DNA of 59,395 nt from Nocardiopsis sp. JB363 (GTDB lineage Bacteria > Actinomycetota > Actinomycetes > Streptosporangiales > Streptosporangiaceae), in NCBI RefSeq assembly GCF_900143625.1, contig NZ_FRFF01000150.1, positions 1-59,395 of the forward strand, written 5' to 3'. Under the pieces are notes generated by a model. It did no database searches, was not told where the DNA came from, and saw only the letters and a program-made list of their open reading frames with translations. Position 1 is the stretch's first letter, and each line of letters opens with the position of its first letter. Shown piece by piece: positions 30,003 through 38,257 of this stretch. A program made the position numbers and the translations under genes.

Positions 30003-31499
30003 CTACCGGGGCGCGAAGTCCACCTTCGACCACAGCCCGCGGAGCGGGGAGTCGTCGCCCTCCCGCACGGAGTCGGTCACGTCCCACACCCGCACCACGG
30101 TGGCTTCCGGTCGCACCGCGGGCCATCCCGGGTCACCGGTGGCGGCGAAGTCACGCCAGGCCGCGACCATCCGCGCCGACAGCGCACGCAGCCCCTCGTC
30201 GGGCTCACCGTCGCACAGGAAGACGGCCAGGTCACTATCGAGGTTACCGAAGGCGAAGGGCAGATCGAAAGCGTGGCAGGCGCCCAGTCGGCCCTCCATC
30301 GTGCGGCTCTGGGCCGCGAAGCGGAAGAAGTGCGCGCGTCCCCCGGCGGTGGCCTGCGCCTCGGCCAAACGCACCGAGTACTCACAGAACATCGCGTCGC
30401 CGCGGATCTCGTTGAACAGACCGCGCAGCGAGGCGTCGGGGTGGACCGACCGGTAGACCCCGACTGCGTCCTCGCCCAACCCCAGACGGGTCGCGGTGAT
30501 CGCCAAGGCGTCCTCGCCGTCGATCTCCACCGCCTGGCCGAGCTCGGTGAACAGGCGGTACTCCTCGGTGTTGTGGCCGACGAGCAGGTCCACGTCGGCG
30601 ACCTCGCCTCGGGCGATGACCTCCAGTGGTGACTCGGGCAGCTCGGGGCCCCCGACCACCGGGGCGTAACAGGTGAACGCCTTGGTGCGCACTCCCCCGC
30701 TCGACGTGCCGCTCCCCTCCAGGACGGCGTCGGTGGCCGCCAGGACCTTCTCCGGGGTCAGCGCGGCCAACGCCTCGGCCGCCAACGGCACCCCGGCGGC
30801 CCGGGCCACCGACTCCGATACCCGTCGGGCGGTATCGATGGTGATCATGTCGCCCGGCACACTGTGCGCGATGACCCGGTGGAACAGGCCACGGGCATCG
30901 GGCATGGCCATGAGGCCGACCACGGAACCGGCGCCCGCGGACTCACCCGCGATGGTCACGTTGCGGGGGTCGCCACCGAACGCGGCGATGTTGTCGCGCA
31001 CCCAGCGCAGAGCCGCGACCTGGTCGAGCAGCCCCCGGTTGTCGGGGCGCCCGGGCACGTGTCCGAAGCCCTCGAAGCCCAGCCGGTAGTTGACGCTGAC
31101 CACCACCGTGCCCTCTGCGGCCAGGTGGGAGCCCTCGTAGGTGCCCTCGGCGCCGGATCCGACGATGTAGGCGCCGCCGTGGATCCACACCAGGACCGGA
31201 GCCTCGGCGTCGGGCGACGCGGAGGTCCACACGTTCAGGACCAGGCAGCCCAGGGAGGTGTCGGTGTCCCAGTGCGCGGCGCCGATGAGCTGGGTGCCCT
31301 GAGGCGGGGGCGGGCCGAACACCGAGCAGTCACGGGCCTCACTCCAGGAGGGCGCCGGTGCCGGGCCGGCGAAGCGGTGCTCACCGAAGGGCGCGGCGGC
31401 GTAGGGGATGCCACGGTAGACCGTGACCTCTTCCGCCCGGGTCGAGGGGGTGCCGCGAACGGGTCCGTTCACGGTCGTCACGATCTGCGCTGCGTCCAT
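30003..31499 (-). CDS. Type-B carboxylesterase/lipase family protein
   Basis: A 498-residue carboxylesterase. The N-terminal signature YRGIPYAAAPFGEHRF, the oxyanion motif VWIHGGAYIVGS (about 107), the nucleophile elbow TIAGESAGAGSV (about 185) and the catalytic His in GACHAFDLPFAFG (about 405) are all present. No signal peptide, so it is cytoplasmic; it hydrolyses esters of unknown identity. GAGGAGG lies nine bases before the ATG. It follows the MarR regulator on the same strand and has its own upstream dyad, suggesting regulated expression. Confidence 0.92.
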   Translation of the reverse strand: MDAAQIVTTVNGPVRGTPSTRAEEVTVYRGIPYAAAPFGEHRFAGPAPAPSWSEARDCSVFGPPPPQGTQLIGAAHWDTDTSLGCLVLNVWTSASPDAEAPVLVWIHGGAYIVGSGAEGTYEGSHLAAEGTVVVSVNYRLGFEGFGHVPGRPDNRGLLDQVAALRWVRDNIAAFGGDPRNVTIAGESAGAGSVVGLMAMPDARGLFHRVIAHSVPGDMITIDTARRVSESVARAAGVPLAAEALAALTPEKVLAATDAVLEGSGTSSGGVRTKAFTCYAPVVGGPELPESPLEVIARGEVADVDLLVGHNTEEYRLFTELGQAVEIDGEDALAITATRLGLGEDAVGVYRSVHPDASLRGLFNEIRGDAMFCEYSVRLAEAQATAGGRAHFFRFAAQSRTMEGRLGACHAFDLPFAFGNLDSDLAVFLCDGEPDEGLRALSARMVAAWRDFAATGDPGWPAVRPEATVVRVWDVTDSVREGDDSPLRGLWSKVDFAPR

Positions 31500-31532
31500 G
31501 GGGCCTCCTCGGGGGTCGTGATGTCGACTCCA

Positions 31533-31547
31533 CCTAACAACGTTAGG
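31533..31547. promoter_or_regulatory. Dyad upstream of the carboxylesterase
   Basis: CCTAAC-AAC-GTTAGG, a perfect 6-bp inverted repeat, lies 34 bases before the carboxylesterase ATG in the 84-base gap behind the MarR gene. It looks like a repressor site; the protein that binds it is not known. Confidence 0.5.
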
Positions 31548-31583
31548 TTTTCCCGCGCAAGCCCCGATCCACCCGAACCGACC

Positions 31584-32057
31584 TCACCAGGTGGGACGCA
31601 GCGGCGGAGGGTCCCCCTCGGACAACTCCCGGATCAACACGGCGAGCTGTTCCCGCAGGAGATCGACCCCGCCCTCGCCCAGTTCCGCACCGACCCGCCG
31701 CTCCAACGCGTGCAGCGTGCGCCCGGCCACCGCGAGGTGCTCGCGCCCCTGATCGGTCAGCACCACGAGCCTGCGACGCCCTCCCGCGGCGTGCTCGTCC
31801 CTGCGCACGTAACCGCGCCCTTCGAGGTAGGTGACGATCTGACCCGCGGCCTGCTTGGTGACCCCCAGCCGCGTGGCGAGTTCGGTACTCGTGATCCCGC
31901 CGGCACCGATCGCCTGGAAGGCCAGCCCGTGCACCGGACGCAGATCGTCGTAGCCCTCGGCGTCGAGTCGTCGTACGAACTCGGCCAGGGCCAGCTGGAA
32001 GGCCATGCCCAACAGGAAGGTCAGCTCCGTGTCCTTCAGGGGATCGTTCGCGCTCAT
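31584..32057 (-). CDS. MarR family transcriptional regulator
   Basis: A 157-residue MarR-type repressor. Winged helix: GITSTELATRLGVTKQAAGQIV (in two parts about residues 50-72), wing HAAGGRRRLVVLTDQG (about 87-102), flanked by the N- and C-terminal helices of the dimer interface. GAGG nine bases before this ATG supports the start; two upstream in-frame starts exist. It is divergent from the cupin gene, whose promoter contains a perfect AGTAAAG dyad, and lies upstream of the carboxylesterase. Confidence 0.9.
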   Translation of the reverse strand: MSANDPLKDTELTFLLGMAFQLALAEFVRRLDAEGYDDLRPVHGLAFQAIGAGGITSTELATRLGVTKQAAGQIVTYLEGRGYVRRDEHAAGGRRRLVVLTDQGREHLAVAGRTLHALERRVGAELGEGGVDLLREQLAVLIRELSEGDPPPLRPTW

Positions 32058-32131
32058 GTTCGACATCCTCACACAGGAACCGGGGCTCCTCCCTCACGTG
32101 CGCTCAAGGTGACGCGCACGGGCGACCTCAC

Positions 32132-32160
32132 TTGACACGCACGAGTAAAGCACCTTTACT
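32132..32160 (+). promoter_or_regulatory. Cupin promoter with MarR-type operator
   Basis: TTGACA and TTTACT are 17 bases apart. The -10 lies inside the perfect dyad AGTAAAG-CAC-CTTTACT (32144-32160), and a half-site TTTACT recurs at 32180. A repressor bound here would block the promoter; the adjacent divergent MarR protein is the natural candidate. Confidence 0.7.
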
Positions 32161-32200
32161 TTTGAGCGAGTCAACCTACTTTACTCACAGGGAGTCCACC

Positions 32201-32581
32201 ATGGCCGTCAACGTCGTCGACCCGAAGAAGGAACGCACCACCACGACCCCGGCAGGCACGATGACCGCCCTGGCCACCCCCACGAGCGGAAGCCATCAGC
32301 TCAGCACCTGGAGAGTACGGATGGAGCCCGGCTCCACCTCACCCGAACACAGGATCGACCGCGACCAGGTATGGATGCCCGTCACCGGTGGCTTCGAAGT
32401 CACCGTCGACGGCCGCACCGCCGAGGTGACCACGGGACAGGCCGTCACCATCCCCGCCGACTCCCTTCGGCGCGTCCGCACCGGCACCGCCCCCGGAGAA
32501 GCGCTGGTGTGCATGGTCCCCGGGGGCCACGCCTCCGTGCCCGGCAAGGACGGGACCATGCCGCTGCCCTGGGCCGAGTGA
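32201..32581 (+). CDS. Cupin-domain protein
   Basis: A 126-residue single cupin. The metal-site motifs are degenerate: PEHRIDRDQVWMPVTGGFEV corresponds to cupin motif 1 (one His, one Gln-rich turn) and PADSLRRVRTGTAPGEALVC to motif 2, in which the usual His is missing, so metal binding is doubtful. It may act as a small-molecule binding or isomerase-like protein. GGGAG six bases upstream sets the ATG. Transcription is probably repressed by the divergent MarR regulator. Confidence 0.82.
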   Translation: MAVNVVDPKKERTTTTPAGTMTALATPTSGSHQLSTWRVRMEPGSTSPEHRIDRDQVWMPVTGGFEVTVDGRTAEVTTGQAVTIPADSLRRVRTGTAPGEALVCMVPGGHASVPGKDGTMPLPWAE

Positions 32582-32723
32582 GGGCGGGCGACGGATCCGG
32601 AACCCGGCGGCGAATGTGGGCGTCGAAGCCCGACGACGGGTTCCACCGGGTTCTCCCGAGCCCCGCCCCGACCGAACACCCTTCGTCGCCCGGTGCGGCG
32701 ACGTCGCCGGAAAGGCCCCCGAC

Positions 32724-33968
32724 ATGCACGCACCCCTGTTCACCGCCCCGGTACTCCTCATCGAACAGCCCCGACACCTGTACTCCAGCGAAGGCCACTA
32801 CGAGGTCCTCGGCGAGTCCGGACACTCCCTGGCCTACGTGAACGAGCATATGACCGCCTGGTCCCACCGGGGCGGTTCCCACCGTCCACACCGGTTCAGC
32901 GTCTACGGGACCGACGGGCGCCCGCTGCTCACCCTCGACAAACCCTGGGACCGCGGCCGGCCCTACATCCACGTGACCGGACCGCACGGCGAGCCCTACG
33001 GCATCATCGTGCAGGACCGTTCCTTCCTGGGGTCGCGCTTTCGCCTCAACGACCCGCGCGGTCGCACCATCGCCGAGATCCGCGGCGACTGGAACGGCTG
33101 GGACTTCAACGTCCTCGACCACGCCGGCACCGAGATCGCCCGTATCGGCAAGGAACACCCCGGCCTGACCGGGCGGTTCTTCACCACCGAGGACCGCTAC
33201 GCGCTGGAGTTCGCCTACGACCTGCCCTGGCCGCTGCGCCGACTCGTGCTCGGCGCCGCCATCACCATCGACGTGCTCCTGCACGAACGCGAACCGGAGT
33301 TCTACCACTCCCACTACGCCGACTTCCGCAGCTATCCCGAGTACGGTTACCGGCCCAGACATCACTGGCACCACCCCCGGCGCGGCTACATCGCGACCCG
33401 ACGGGTACGCCCGCCGCTGGTGGCGCGGGAGACCTTCCGTCCGGTCCGGCGACGCGGCGACGTTCCCGTGCGCGAACGGCGCGAACGGGTGGCCGAGCCA
33501 CGCTCCGGGCAGCGCGCCCACTCGTCACGGTCGGGGGCGAGCCGTTCGGCCTCCCGCCCCGCCCGCCGTACCGGTGGTGGCTTCGCCTCGCGTTCGGAGG
33601 TTCCCTCCAGTGGCACGGCGGCGCGACGTGAACGCCGGTCGCGCGGGGCAGGGGGCGGTCGTAGCGGCGGTGGCTCGACGGCACGGTCGAGCGGCCTGTT
33701 CGGTGACGCCCCCTCCCGCGACCGATCGTCCTCCCGGAACAGCGGCGCGTCACGCGGCGGCGGCACGGCGAGGCCCAAGGGAATGAAGGCCGGCGGTGGC
33801 ACCCGACGCACCTCCGCCAAGCGTTCCGGAGGCGCCTCCCGGTCCTCCCGGTCCTCCCGCGGCTTCCGTGGCACGGGCGGGAGCCGCTCCACCGGACGTT
33901 CCGCTCGCCGTTCGGGCGGCGGGCGTTCGGGCGGCAGACGTTCGGGCGGGCGTTCCCGGCGTCGTTGA
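32724..33968 (+). CDS. Scramblase/LURP-one-like protein with basic low-complexity tail
   Basis: A 414-residue protein. Residues 1-195 resemble the phospholipid-scramblase-related (LURP-one) beta-barrel: repeated strands such as YGTDGRPLLTLDKPW, GIIVQDRSFLGSRFRLND and FNVLDHAGTEIARIG, with a hydrophobic C-terminal helix (RRLVLGAAITIDVLL). A Tyr/His-rich hinge (about 200-225) leads to some 185 residues made almost only of Arg, Ser and Gly, ending in RRSGGRSRRR. The tail is very basic and probably binds nucleic acid or acidic lipid. Function unknown. The ATG has a weak GGAAAGG site upstream. Confidence 0.75.
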   Translation: MHAPLFTAPVLLIEQPRHLYSSEGHYEVLGESGHSLAYVNEHMTAWSHRGGSHRPHRFSVYGTDGRPLLTLDKPWDRGRPYIHVTGPHGEPYGIIVQDRSFLGSRFRLNDPRGRTIAEIRGDWNGWDFNVLDHAGTEIARIGKEHPGLTGRFFTTEDRYALEFAYDLPWPLRRLVLGAAITIDVLLHEREPEFYHSHYADFRSYPEYGYRPRHHWHHPRRGYIATRRVRPPLVARETFRPVRRRGDVPVRERRERVAEPRSGQRAHSSRSGASRSASRPARRTGGGFASRSEVPSSGTAARRERRSRGAGGGRSGGGSTARSSGLFGDAPSRDRSSSRNSGASRGGGTARPKGMKAGGGTRRTSAKRSGGASRSSRSSRGFRGTGGSRSTGRSARRSGGGRSGGRRSGGRSRRR

Positions 33969-34019
33969 CGGTGTCCGTGGGCGCCCGGCGGGGCGTCCAC
34001 GGCACCGACCCGCCCATGT

Positions 34020-34039
34020 CATACCATCTGGTCGGTATG
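34020..34039. promoter_or_regulatory. TetR operator, site 1 (quinone oxidoreductase)
   Basis: CATACCATCTGGTCGGTATG; its reverse complement CATACCGACCAGATGGTATG is nearly the same as the sites before the SDR operon and the TetR gene. It is 24 bases upstream of the oxidoreductase ATG. Confidence 0.8.
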
Positions 34040-34063
34040 CCTCCCCTACGGAAGGACCCGTTC

Positions 34064-35023
34064 ATGCGCGCCATCCAGATCACCGAGTTCGGCGGACCCG
34101 AGGTCCTCACCCCCACCGAACTGCCCGACCCCGAAGCCGGACCGGGGCAACTCCTGGTCGACGTCGCCCGCAGCGGCGTCAACTTCGCGGACACCCACCA
34201 AGCCGAGAACAGCTACTTGGCGCCTTCCACCCTGCCCATGGTCCCCGGCGCCGAGATCGCCGGACGCACCGCCGACGGCCGCCGCGTCGTGGGCCTGCTC
34301 AACGGAGGCGGCGGCTACGCCGAGAAGGCCGTGGCCGACCCGAACATGACCTTCGAGATCCCCGAGGGCGTCTCCGACGAAGCGGCCCTCGCCCTCGTCG
34401 TCCAAGGCGCCACCGCCTGGATCCTGCTGCGCAAGAGCGTGCGCATGGAACCCGGAGAGTCCGTCGTGGTGCACGCCGCCGCCGGAGGCGTGGGCACCCT
34501 CGCCGTGCAGCTGGCCGCGCACTTCGGCGCCGGCCGGGTGATCGCCGTGGCCAGTAGCGAGGACAAGCGCAAGCTCGCCTTGGAACTGGGCGCCGACGCC
34601 GTGGTGGACTCCGCCGCACCCGACATGACCGCCGCCCTCATCGAGGCCAACGAGGGCCGCCGCGTGGACATCGTGCTCGACATGGTGGGCGGGCGCGTCA
34701 CCGACGAGAGCGTGCGAGCGCTGGCGCCGTTCGGGCGCCTGGCGTTCTACGGAATGGCCTCGCGGGAAGCGCCCAAGCCGGTGCAGCTGCCCAACCTCAT
34801 GCGCTTCTCCACCTCGGTCAGCGGCATGTGGCTGCCGCACGCCTGGATGCTCCCCGGTGACGTGGTCGGCACCGCCATGCGGGAAATGTTCACCCTGGTC
34901 ACCGAGGGACGGTTGCGCCCCATCCAGGGCCGGAGCTACCCGCTGTCGGAGGCCCGCCGCGCCCACGAGGACCTGCGCGGGCGAGGCACCATCGGGAAGC
35001 TGACCCTGGACACCACCGCCTGA
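34064..35023 (+). CDS. NADPH:quinone oxidoreductase-like zinc-independent MDR protein
   Basis: A 319-residue medium-chain reductase of the quinone oxidoreductase/QorA type. N-terminal GroES-like half (MRAIQITEFGGPEVLTPTEL; VPGAEIAGR) and Rossmann half with VVHAAAGGVGTLAVQLA (about 137). The structural and catalytic zinc ligands of alcohol dehydrogenases are absent. It reduces quinones or activated enones with NADPH. GGAAGGA eight bases upstream supports the ATG. The TetR-type operator upstream ties it to the SDR/kinase/dehydrogenase operon 2.6 kb away. Confidence 0.9.
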   Translation: MRAIQITEFGGPEVLTPTELPDPEAGPGQLLVDVARSGVNFADTHQAENSYLAPSTLPMVPGAEIAGRTADGRRVVGLLNGGGGYAEKAVADPNMTFEIPEGVSDEAALALVVQGATAWILLRKSVRMEPGESVVVHAAAGGVGTLAVQLAAHFGAGRVIAVASSEDKRKLALELGADAVVDSAAPDMTAALIEANEGRRVDIVLDMVGGRVTDESVRALAPFGRLAFYGMASREAPKPVQLPNLMRFSTSVSGMWLPHAWMLPGDVVGTAMREMFTLVTEGRLRPIQGRSYPLSEARRAHEDLRGRGTIGKLTLDTTA

Positions 35024-35040
35024 GTTCGGGTTCTCACCCC

Positions 35041-35083
35041 CGTGTCCACGTCGGGGCCGACGCACGGCCCCGACGTGGACACG
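35041..35083. terminator. Hairpin terminator after the oxidoreductase
   Basis: An 18-bp perfect stem (CGTGTCCACGTCGGGGCC and complement) with a 7-base loop begins 17 bases after the stop codon; a short CTTGCTCT run follows. Confidence 0.8.
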
Positions 35084-35258
35084 CTTGCTCTGGGATGTCT
35101 GGGACAGCTGGGGCTTATAGGACAAGGGTGCTCGTGAACCATGTCGATCACGCGCTACCTTGACGATGTAGATCATGCACAGGGTCTCGGCCGATGATCA
35201 CGTCGAGTTCGGTCTTCCGACGCTCTGGCGCGGGGATGGCGATATCTCCAGCGCTCGC

Positions 35259-36179
35259 TCAGCCTCGGGCCCGCCGCACGGCCTCTCGGACCGCCGGGGC
35301 GACCTCTGCGGCGAACAGCTCCACCTGCTCGGCGGACTCCCCCGCCGGACCCAGGACGAAGGTGTCCATCCCGTACTCCACGGCGAACTCGGTGATGCGT
35401 TCCACCCACTGGTCGACCGGGCCGTCCAGGGCGTTGCCCGACGAGCCAGAGGAACCCGCCGCACCGCTCCCCTTCTCGATGGCGCCCCACAGGTTGTACA
35501 CGCGGCGGATGGTGGCGGGGTCGCGGCCGGCCTCGGCGGCGCCCTCGTCGATGCGTTCGTGCATGCCGGGGAGCTTGTCGGGGCCGGCGAAGGCGTGGGA
35601 GGGCACCCAACCGTCGGCAACCCTGCCGACCGCCTTGAGCAGACGGGGCCCCAGAACGCCCAACCAGATCCCGATGTCGTGGGCGGGCGGCGGGCCCGGT
35701 TTGACCCCGGCCAGGCGGTAGTGCTCGCCTTCGAAGCGCACCGAGCGCTGGTCGGACCACAGCAGGCGGATCACCTCGATGGCCTCCAGCAAGGCGTCGG
35801 CGGCCTCGCGCGGACTGCGCCGGGGGCCGCCCATGGCCTCGATGGCCTCCCAGAACCCTCCGGCGCCCAGCCCCAGTTCGAAGCGGCCTCCGGAGAGCAC
35901 GTCCAGGCTCGCGGCGTTCTTGGCGATGATCGCGGGCGGCCGCAGCGGCAGGTTGGCCACGTCCGGGAAGACCCGAAGGCGTTCGGTGCGGGCCAGGACC
36001 GTGGCCATCAACGCCCAGGTGTCCAGGTGGCGGCGTTGGTAGGGGTGGTCCTGGATGCCGACGAAGTCGAGCCCGCCGCGTTCGGCGGCGTCGATCACCG
36101 CCCAGGTGCTGTCCAGCGCCGCCGCCTCCGGCGAGGGGAAGATTCCGAATTCGATGTCACGCCCGTAATCGATGCCCAA
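35259..36179 (-). CDS. LLM-class F420-dependent oxidoreductase
   Basis: A 306-residue luciferase-like TIM-barrel enzyme. Motifs: FVGIQDHPYQRRHLDTW, the non-prolyl cis-peptide region LPLRPPAIIAKNAASLD, and the cofactor-phosphate motif SGGRFELGLGAGGF (about 95). These features match F420-dependent reductases of actinobacteria. Substrate unknown. A short Gly/Ser linker (SGAAGSSGSSG) interrupts the C-terminal part. It lies on the opposite strand between two members of the TetR regulon but has no such operator itself. Confidence 0.88.
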   Translation of the reverse strand: MGIDYGRDIEFGIFPSPEAAALDSTWAVIDAAERGGLDFVGIQDHPYQRRHLDTWALMATVLARTERLRVFPDVANLPLRPPAIIAKNAASLDVLSGGRFELGLGAGGFWEAIEAMGGPRRSPREAADALLEAIEVIRLLWSDQRSVRFEGEHYRLAGVKPGPPPAHDIGIWLGVLGPRLLKAVGRVADGWVPSHAFAGPDKLPGMHERIDEGAAEAGRDPATIRRVYNLWGAIEKGSGAAGSSGSSGNALDGPVDQWVERITEFAVEYGMDTFVLGPAGESAEQVELFAAEVAPAVREAVRRARG

Positions 36180-36241
36180 CGTCCTGCCTCCTGGCTCTCG
36201 GCTGCCCCGCGGTCCTGCCCGGTCGGTCGGTGGTCACACGC

Positions 36242-36523
36242 TCAGCGGTAGACGAGGTCGGCGTACTCGGGGTGGCGTTCGATCCAGACCTTGACGAACG
36301 GGCACATGGGCAGCACGGACAGGCCGCGGGTGCGCACGTCGTCGAGTGCCTCGCGAACGAGCGTGCCACCGATGCCCTTGCCCTCGAAGGCGGGGGCGAC
36401 CTCGGTGTGGGTGAAGGTGATCATGGTGTCGGTGAGGATGTACTCGGCGAACCCGGCCTCCTCACCGTCGGAGGTGATGACGTAGCGGCGGTTCTCCGGG
36501 ACGTCCTTGACCTCGGTAGCCAT
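36242..36523 (-). CDS. Small GNAT-fold N-acetyltransferase (YidJ/NATD1-like)
   Basis: A 93-residue minimal GNAT. The acetyl-CoA pyrophosphate loop is EGKGIGGTLVREAL (about 48-61) and the C-terminal MCPFVKVWIERHPEY is typical of this small class. GAAAGG six bases upstream supports the ATG; the 49-codon extension upstream is not coding-like. It diverges from the SDR operon. The acceptor substrate is unknown. Confidence 0.87.
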   Translation of the reverse strand: MATEVKDVPENRRYVITSDGEEAGFAEYILTDTMITFTHTEVAPAFEGKGIGGTLVREALDDVRTRGLSVLPMCPFVKVWIERHPEYADLVYR

Positions 36524-36679
36524 GGAATGCCTTTCGTTGTCGGGAAGGGATGTCGGAAACGGGCGTGGGGACGCGTCTCGGTCCCACACGAGTCCCCTAT
36601 GTTCCCGTGCGACCCCATGATCACTCTCGCCGGGGTCCTTCACCCCTTGCGGCGCGCGCCCCGCGGACATAGGGTCGCC

Positions 36680-36707
36680 TTGACATACCGACCAGTCGGT
36701 CTAAGGA
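36680..36707 (+). promoter_or_regulatory. Promoter of the SDR/kinase/ACAD operon
   Basis: TTGACA and TAAGGA are 16 bases apart, ahead of an AGGAG ribosome-binding site. The TetR operator fills the spacer, so repressor binding would exclude RNA polymerase. Confidence 0.6.
36684..36703. promoter_or_regulatory. TetR operator, site 2 (SDR operon)
   Basis: CATACCGACCAGTCGGTCTA. The left half is identical to the site before the TetR gene (CATACCGACC) and ACCGACCAGTCGGT is itself a dyad. Confidence 0.8.
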
Positions 36708-36713
36708 GTACGC

Positions 36714-37469
36714 ATGACTTCGCGGTTCGGCGGCCGCACCGCCATCATCACCGGTGCCAGTCGCGGTATCGGCCTGGCCATCGCCCAGAGGCTCGTCTCC
36801 GAGGGCGCGCGCGTCTGCGTCACCGCGCGCAAGCCCGACCCCCTCAAAGAGGCGGTCGAGGCCTTGGGCGGCCCCGAACACGCCATCGGGGTCCCCGGGC
36901 GCGGCGACGACCCCGAACACCAGGACGCCGCCATCGCCGCCACCAAGGAGGCGTTCGGTGCCGTCGACCTGTTCGTGAACAACACCGGCATCAACCCGGT
37001 CTACGGTCGCATGGTCGACCTGGACCTGGACGCCGCCCGCAAGATCTTCGAGGTGAACGCCCTCTCGGCGATCTCCTGGGTGCAGAAGGTGTACCGGGCC
37101 GGGATGTCCGAGCACGGCGGGTCGATCGTCAACGTGTCCTCCGTGGCCGGTCTCAAGCCCGCCCCCGGGATCGGTTTCTACGGCGCGTCCAAGGCGATGC
37201 TCCGACACATCACCGAGGAGTTCGCGGTCGAACTCGGCCCGGACATCCGGGTGAACGGGGTCGCCCCCGCCGTGGTCAAGACCCGCTTCGCCGAGGCGCT
37301 GTACGACGGCCGTGAGGAGAAGGTCGCCGCCCAGTACCCGCTGAACCGGCTCGGTGTGCCCGACGACGTCGCCGGCGCGGTCACGTTCCTGCTCTCCGAC
37401 GACGCCTCCTGGATCACCGGCCGCACGCTGGTCCTCGACGGCGGCGTGACCCTCACCGGAGGTATGTGA
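36714..37469 (+). CDS. Short-chain dehydrogenase/reductase, first of operon
   Basis: A 251-residue SDR. Cofactor motif TGASRGIG (about 13), NNTGINP in place of NNAG, and catalytic residues Ser in NVSSVAG (about 141), Tyr and Lys in YGASK (about 155). The C-terminus LVLDGGVTLTGGM is typical of FabG-like 3-oxoacyl or hydroxyacyl dehydrogenases. AGGAG five bases upstream. First gene of a four-gene operon with TGATG coupling to the second SDR; oxidation or reduction of a hydroxy/oxo group on an acyl chain is inferred. Confidence 0.92.
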   Translation: MTSRFGGRTAIITGASRGIGLAIAQRLVSEGARVCVTARKPDPLKEAVEALGGPEHAIGVPGRGDDPEHQDAAIAATKEAFGAVDLFVNNTGINPVYGRMVDLDLDAARKIFEVNALSAISWVQKVYRAGMSEHGGSIVNVSSVAGLKPAPGIGFYGASKAMLRHITEEFAVELGPDIRVNGVAPAVVKTRFAEALYDGREEKVAAQYPLNRLGVPDDVAGAVTFLLSDDASWITGRTLVLDGGVTLTGGM

Positions 37470-38257
37470 TGTCCTTGGACCCCAAGAACGCCGGCGTGGT
37501 CGTCACCGGTGCCGGTAACGGCATCGGCGCGGCCGTGGCCCGCCGGCTGGCCTCCGCCGGGGCCCGCGTGGTCGTCAACGACCTGGACGCCGCCGCCGCA
37601 GAGGCCGTGGCCGGTGAGATCGGCGGGATCGCCGTGCCCGGGGACGCGGCCTCCGAGGCGGGGGTGACCGCGCTCATCGCCGAGGCCGACGCCCACCTGG
37701 GCGGTATCGACCTGTACATGGCCAACGCCGGGGTCGCTCGCAGCGGCGGCCCGGAGGCGTCCGAAGCCGACTGGGAGATCTCCTGGCAGGTCAACGTGAT
37801 GTCGCACGTGCGCGCCGCGCGTGAGCTGCTGCCCGGCTGGTTGGCGCGCGGCCGAGGTCACTTCGTCACCACCGCGTCCGGGGCGGGGCTGCTCACCATG
37901 CTCGGCAGCGCGCCGTACTCGGTGACCAAGCACGCCGCCCTGTCCTTCAGCGAATGGCTGTCGGCCACCTATGGCGACCGCGGGATCACCGTGCAGTGCC
38001 TGTGCCCGCTGGGTGTGCGCACCGGCATGCTCGACGACGCCGGTGACCGGGGCCAGGCCATCCTCTCCCCCGGGGCCATCACGCCCGAGGAGGTCGCCGA
38101 CACCGTACTGGTGGCCCTGCGGGACGGCCGGTTCCTGATCCTGCCGCACCCGGAGGCCGCCGACTACTACGCGGCCAGGGCCACCGACACCGATGCCTGG
38201 CTGACCGGGATGCGCCGCATCCAGGCCAAGGTGTTCGCCGAGGAGGAGAGCGAATGA
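37469..38257 (+). CDS. Short-chain dehydrogenase/reductase, second of operon
   Basis: A 262-residue SDR with TGAGNGIGAAVA (about 12), ANAGV, Ser in TTASGAGLL (about 134) and YSVTK (about 147). Its C-terminal extension is longer than in the first SDR. GGAGGT precedes the ATG, which overlaps the previous stop by one base; its own end overlaps the kinase start (ATGA). The two SDRs are only distantly alike, so they probably catalyse different redox steps. Confidence 0.92.
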   Translation: MSLDPKNAGVVVTGAGNGIGAAVARRLASAGARVVVNDLDAAAAEAVAGEIGGIAVPGDAASEAGVTALIAEADAHLGGIDLYMANAGVARSGGPEASEADWEISWQVNVMSHVRAARELLPGWLARGRGHFVTTASGAGLLTMLGSAPYSVTKHAALSFSEWLSATYGDRGITVQCLCPLGVRTGMLDDAGDRGQAILSPGAITPEEVADTVLVALRDGRFLILPHPEAADYYAARATDTDAWLTGMRRIQAKVFAEEESE

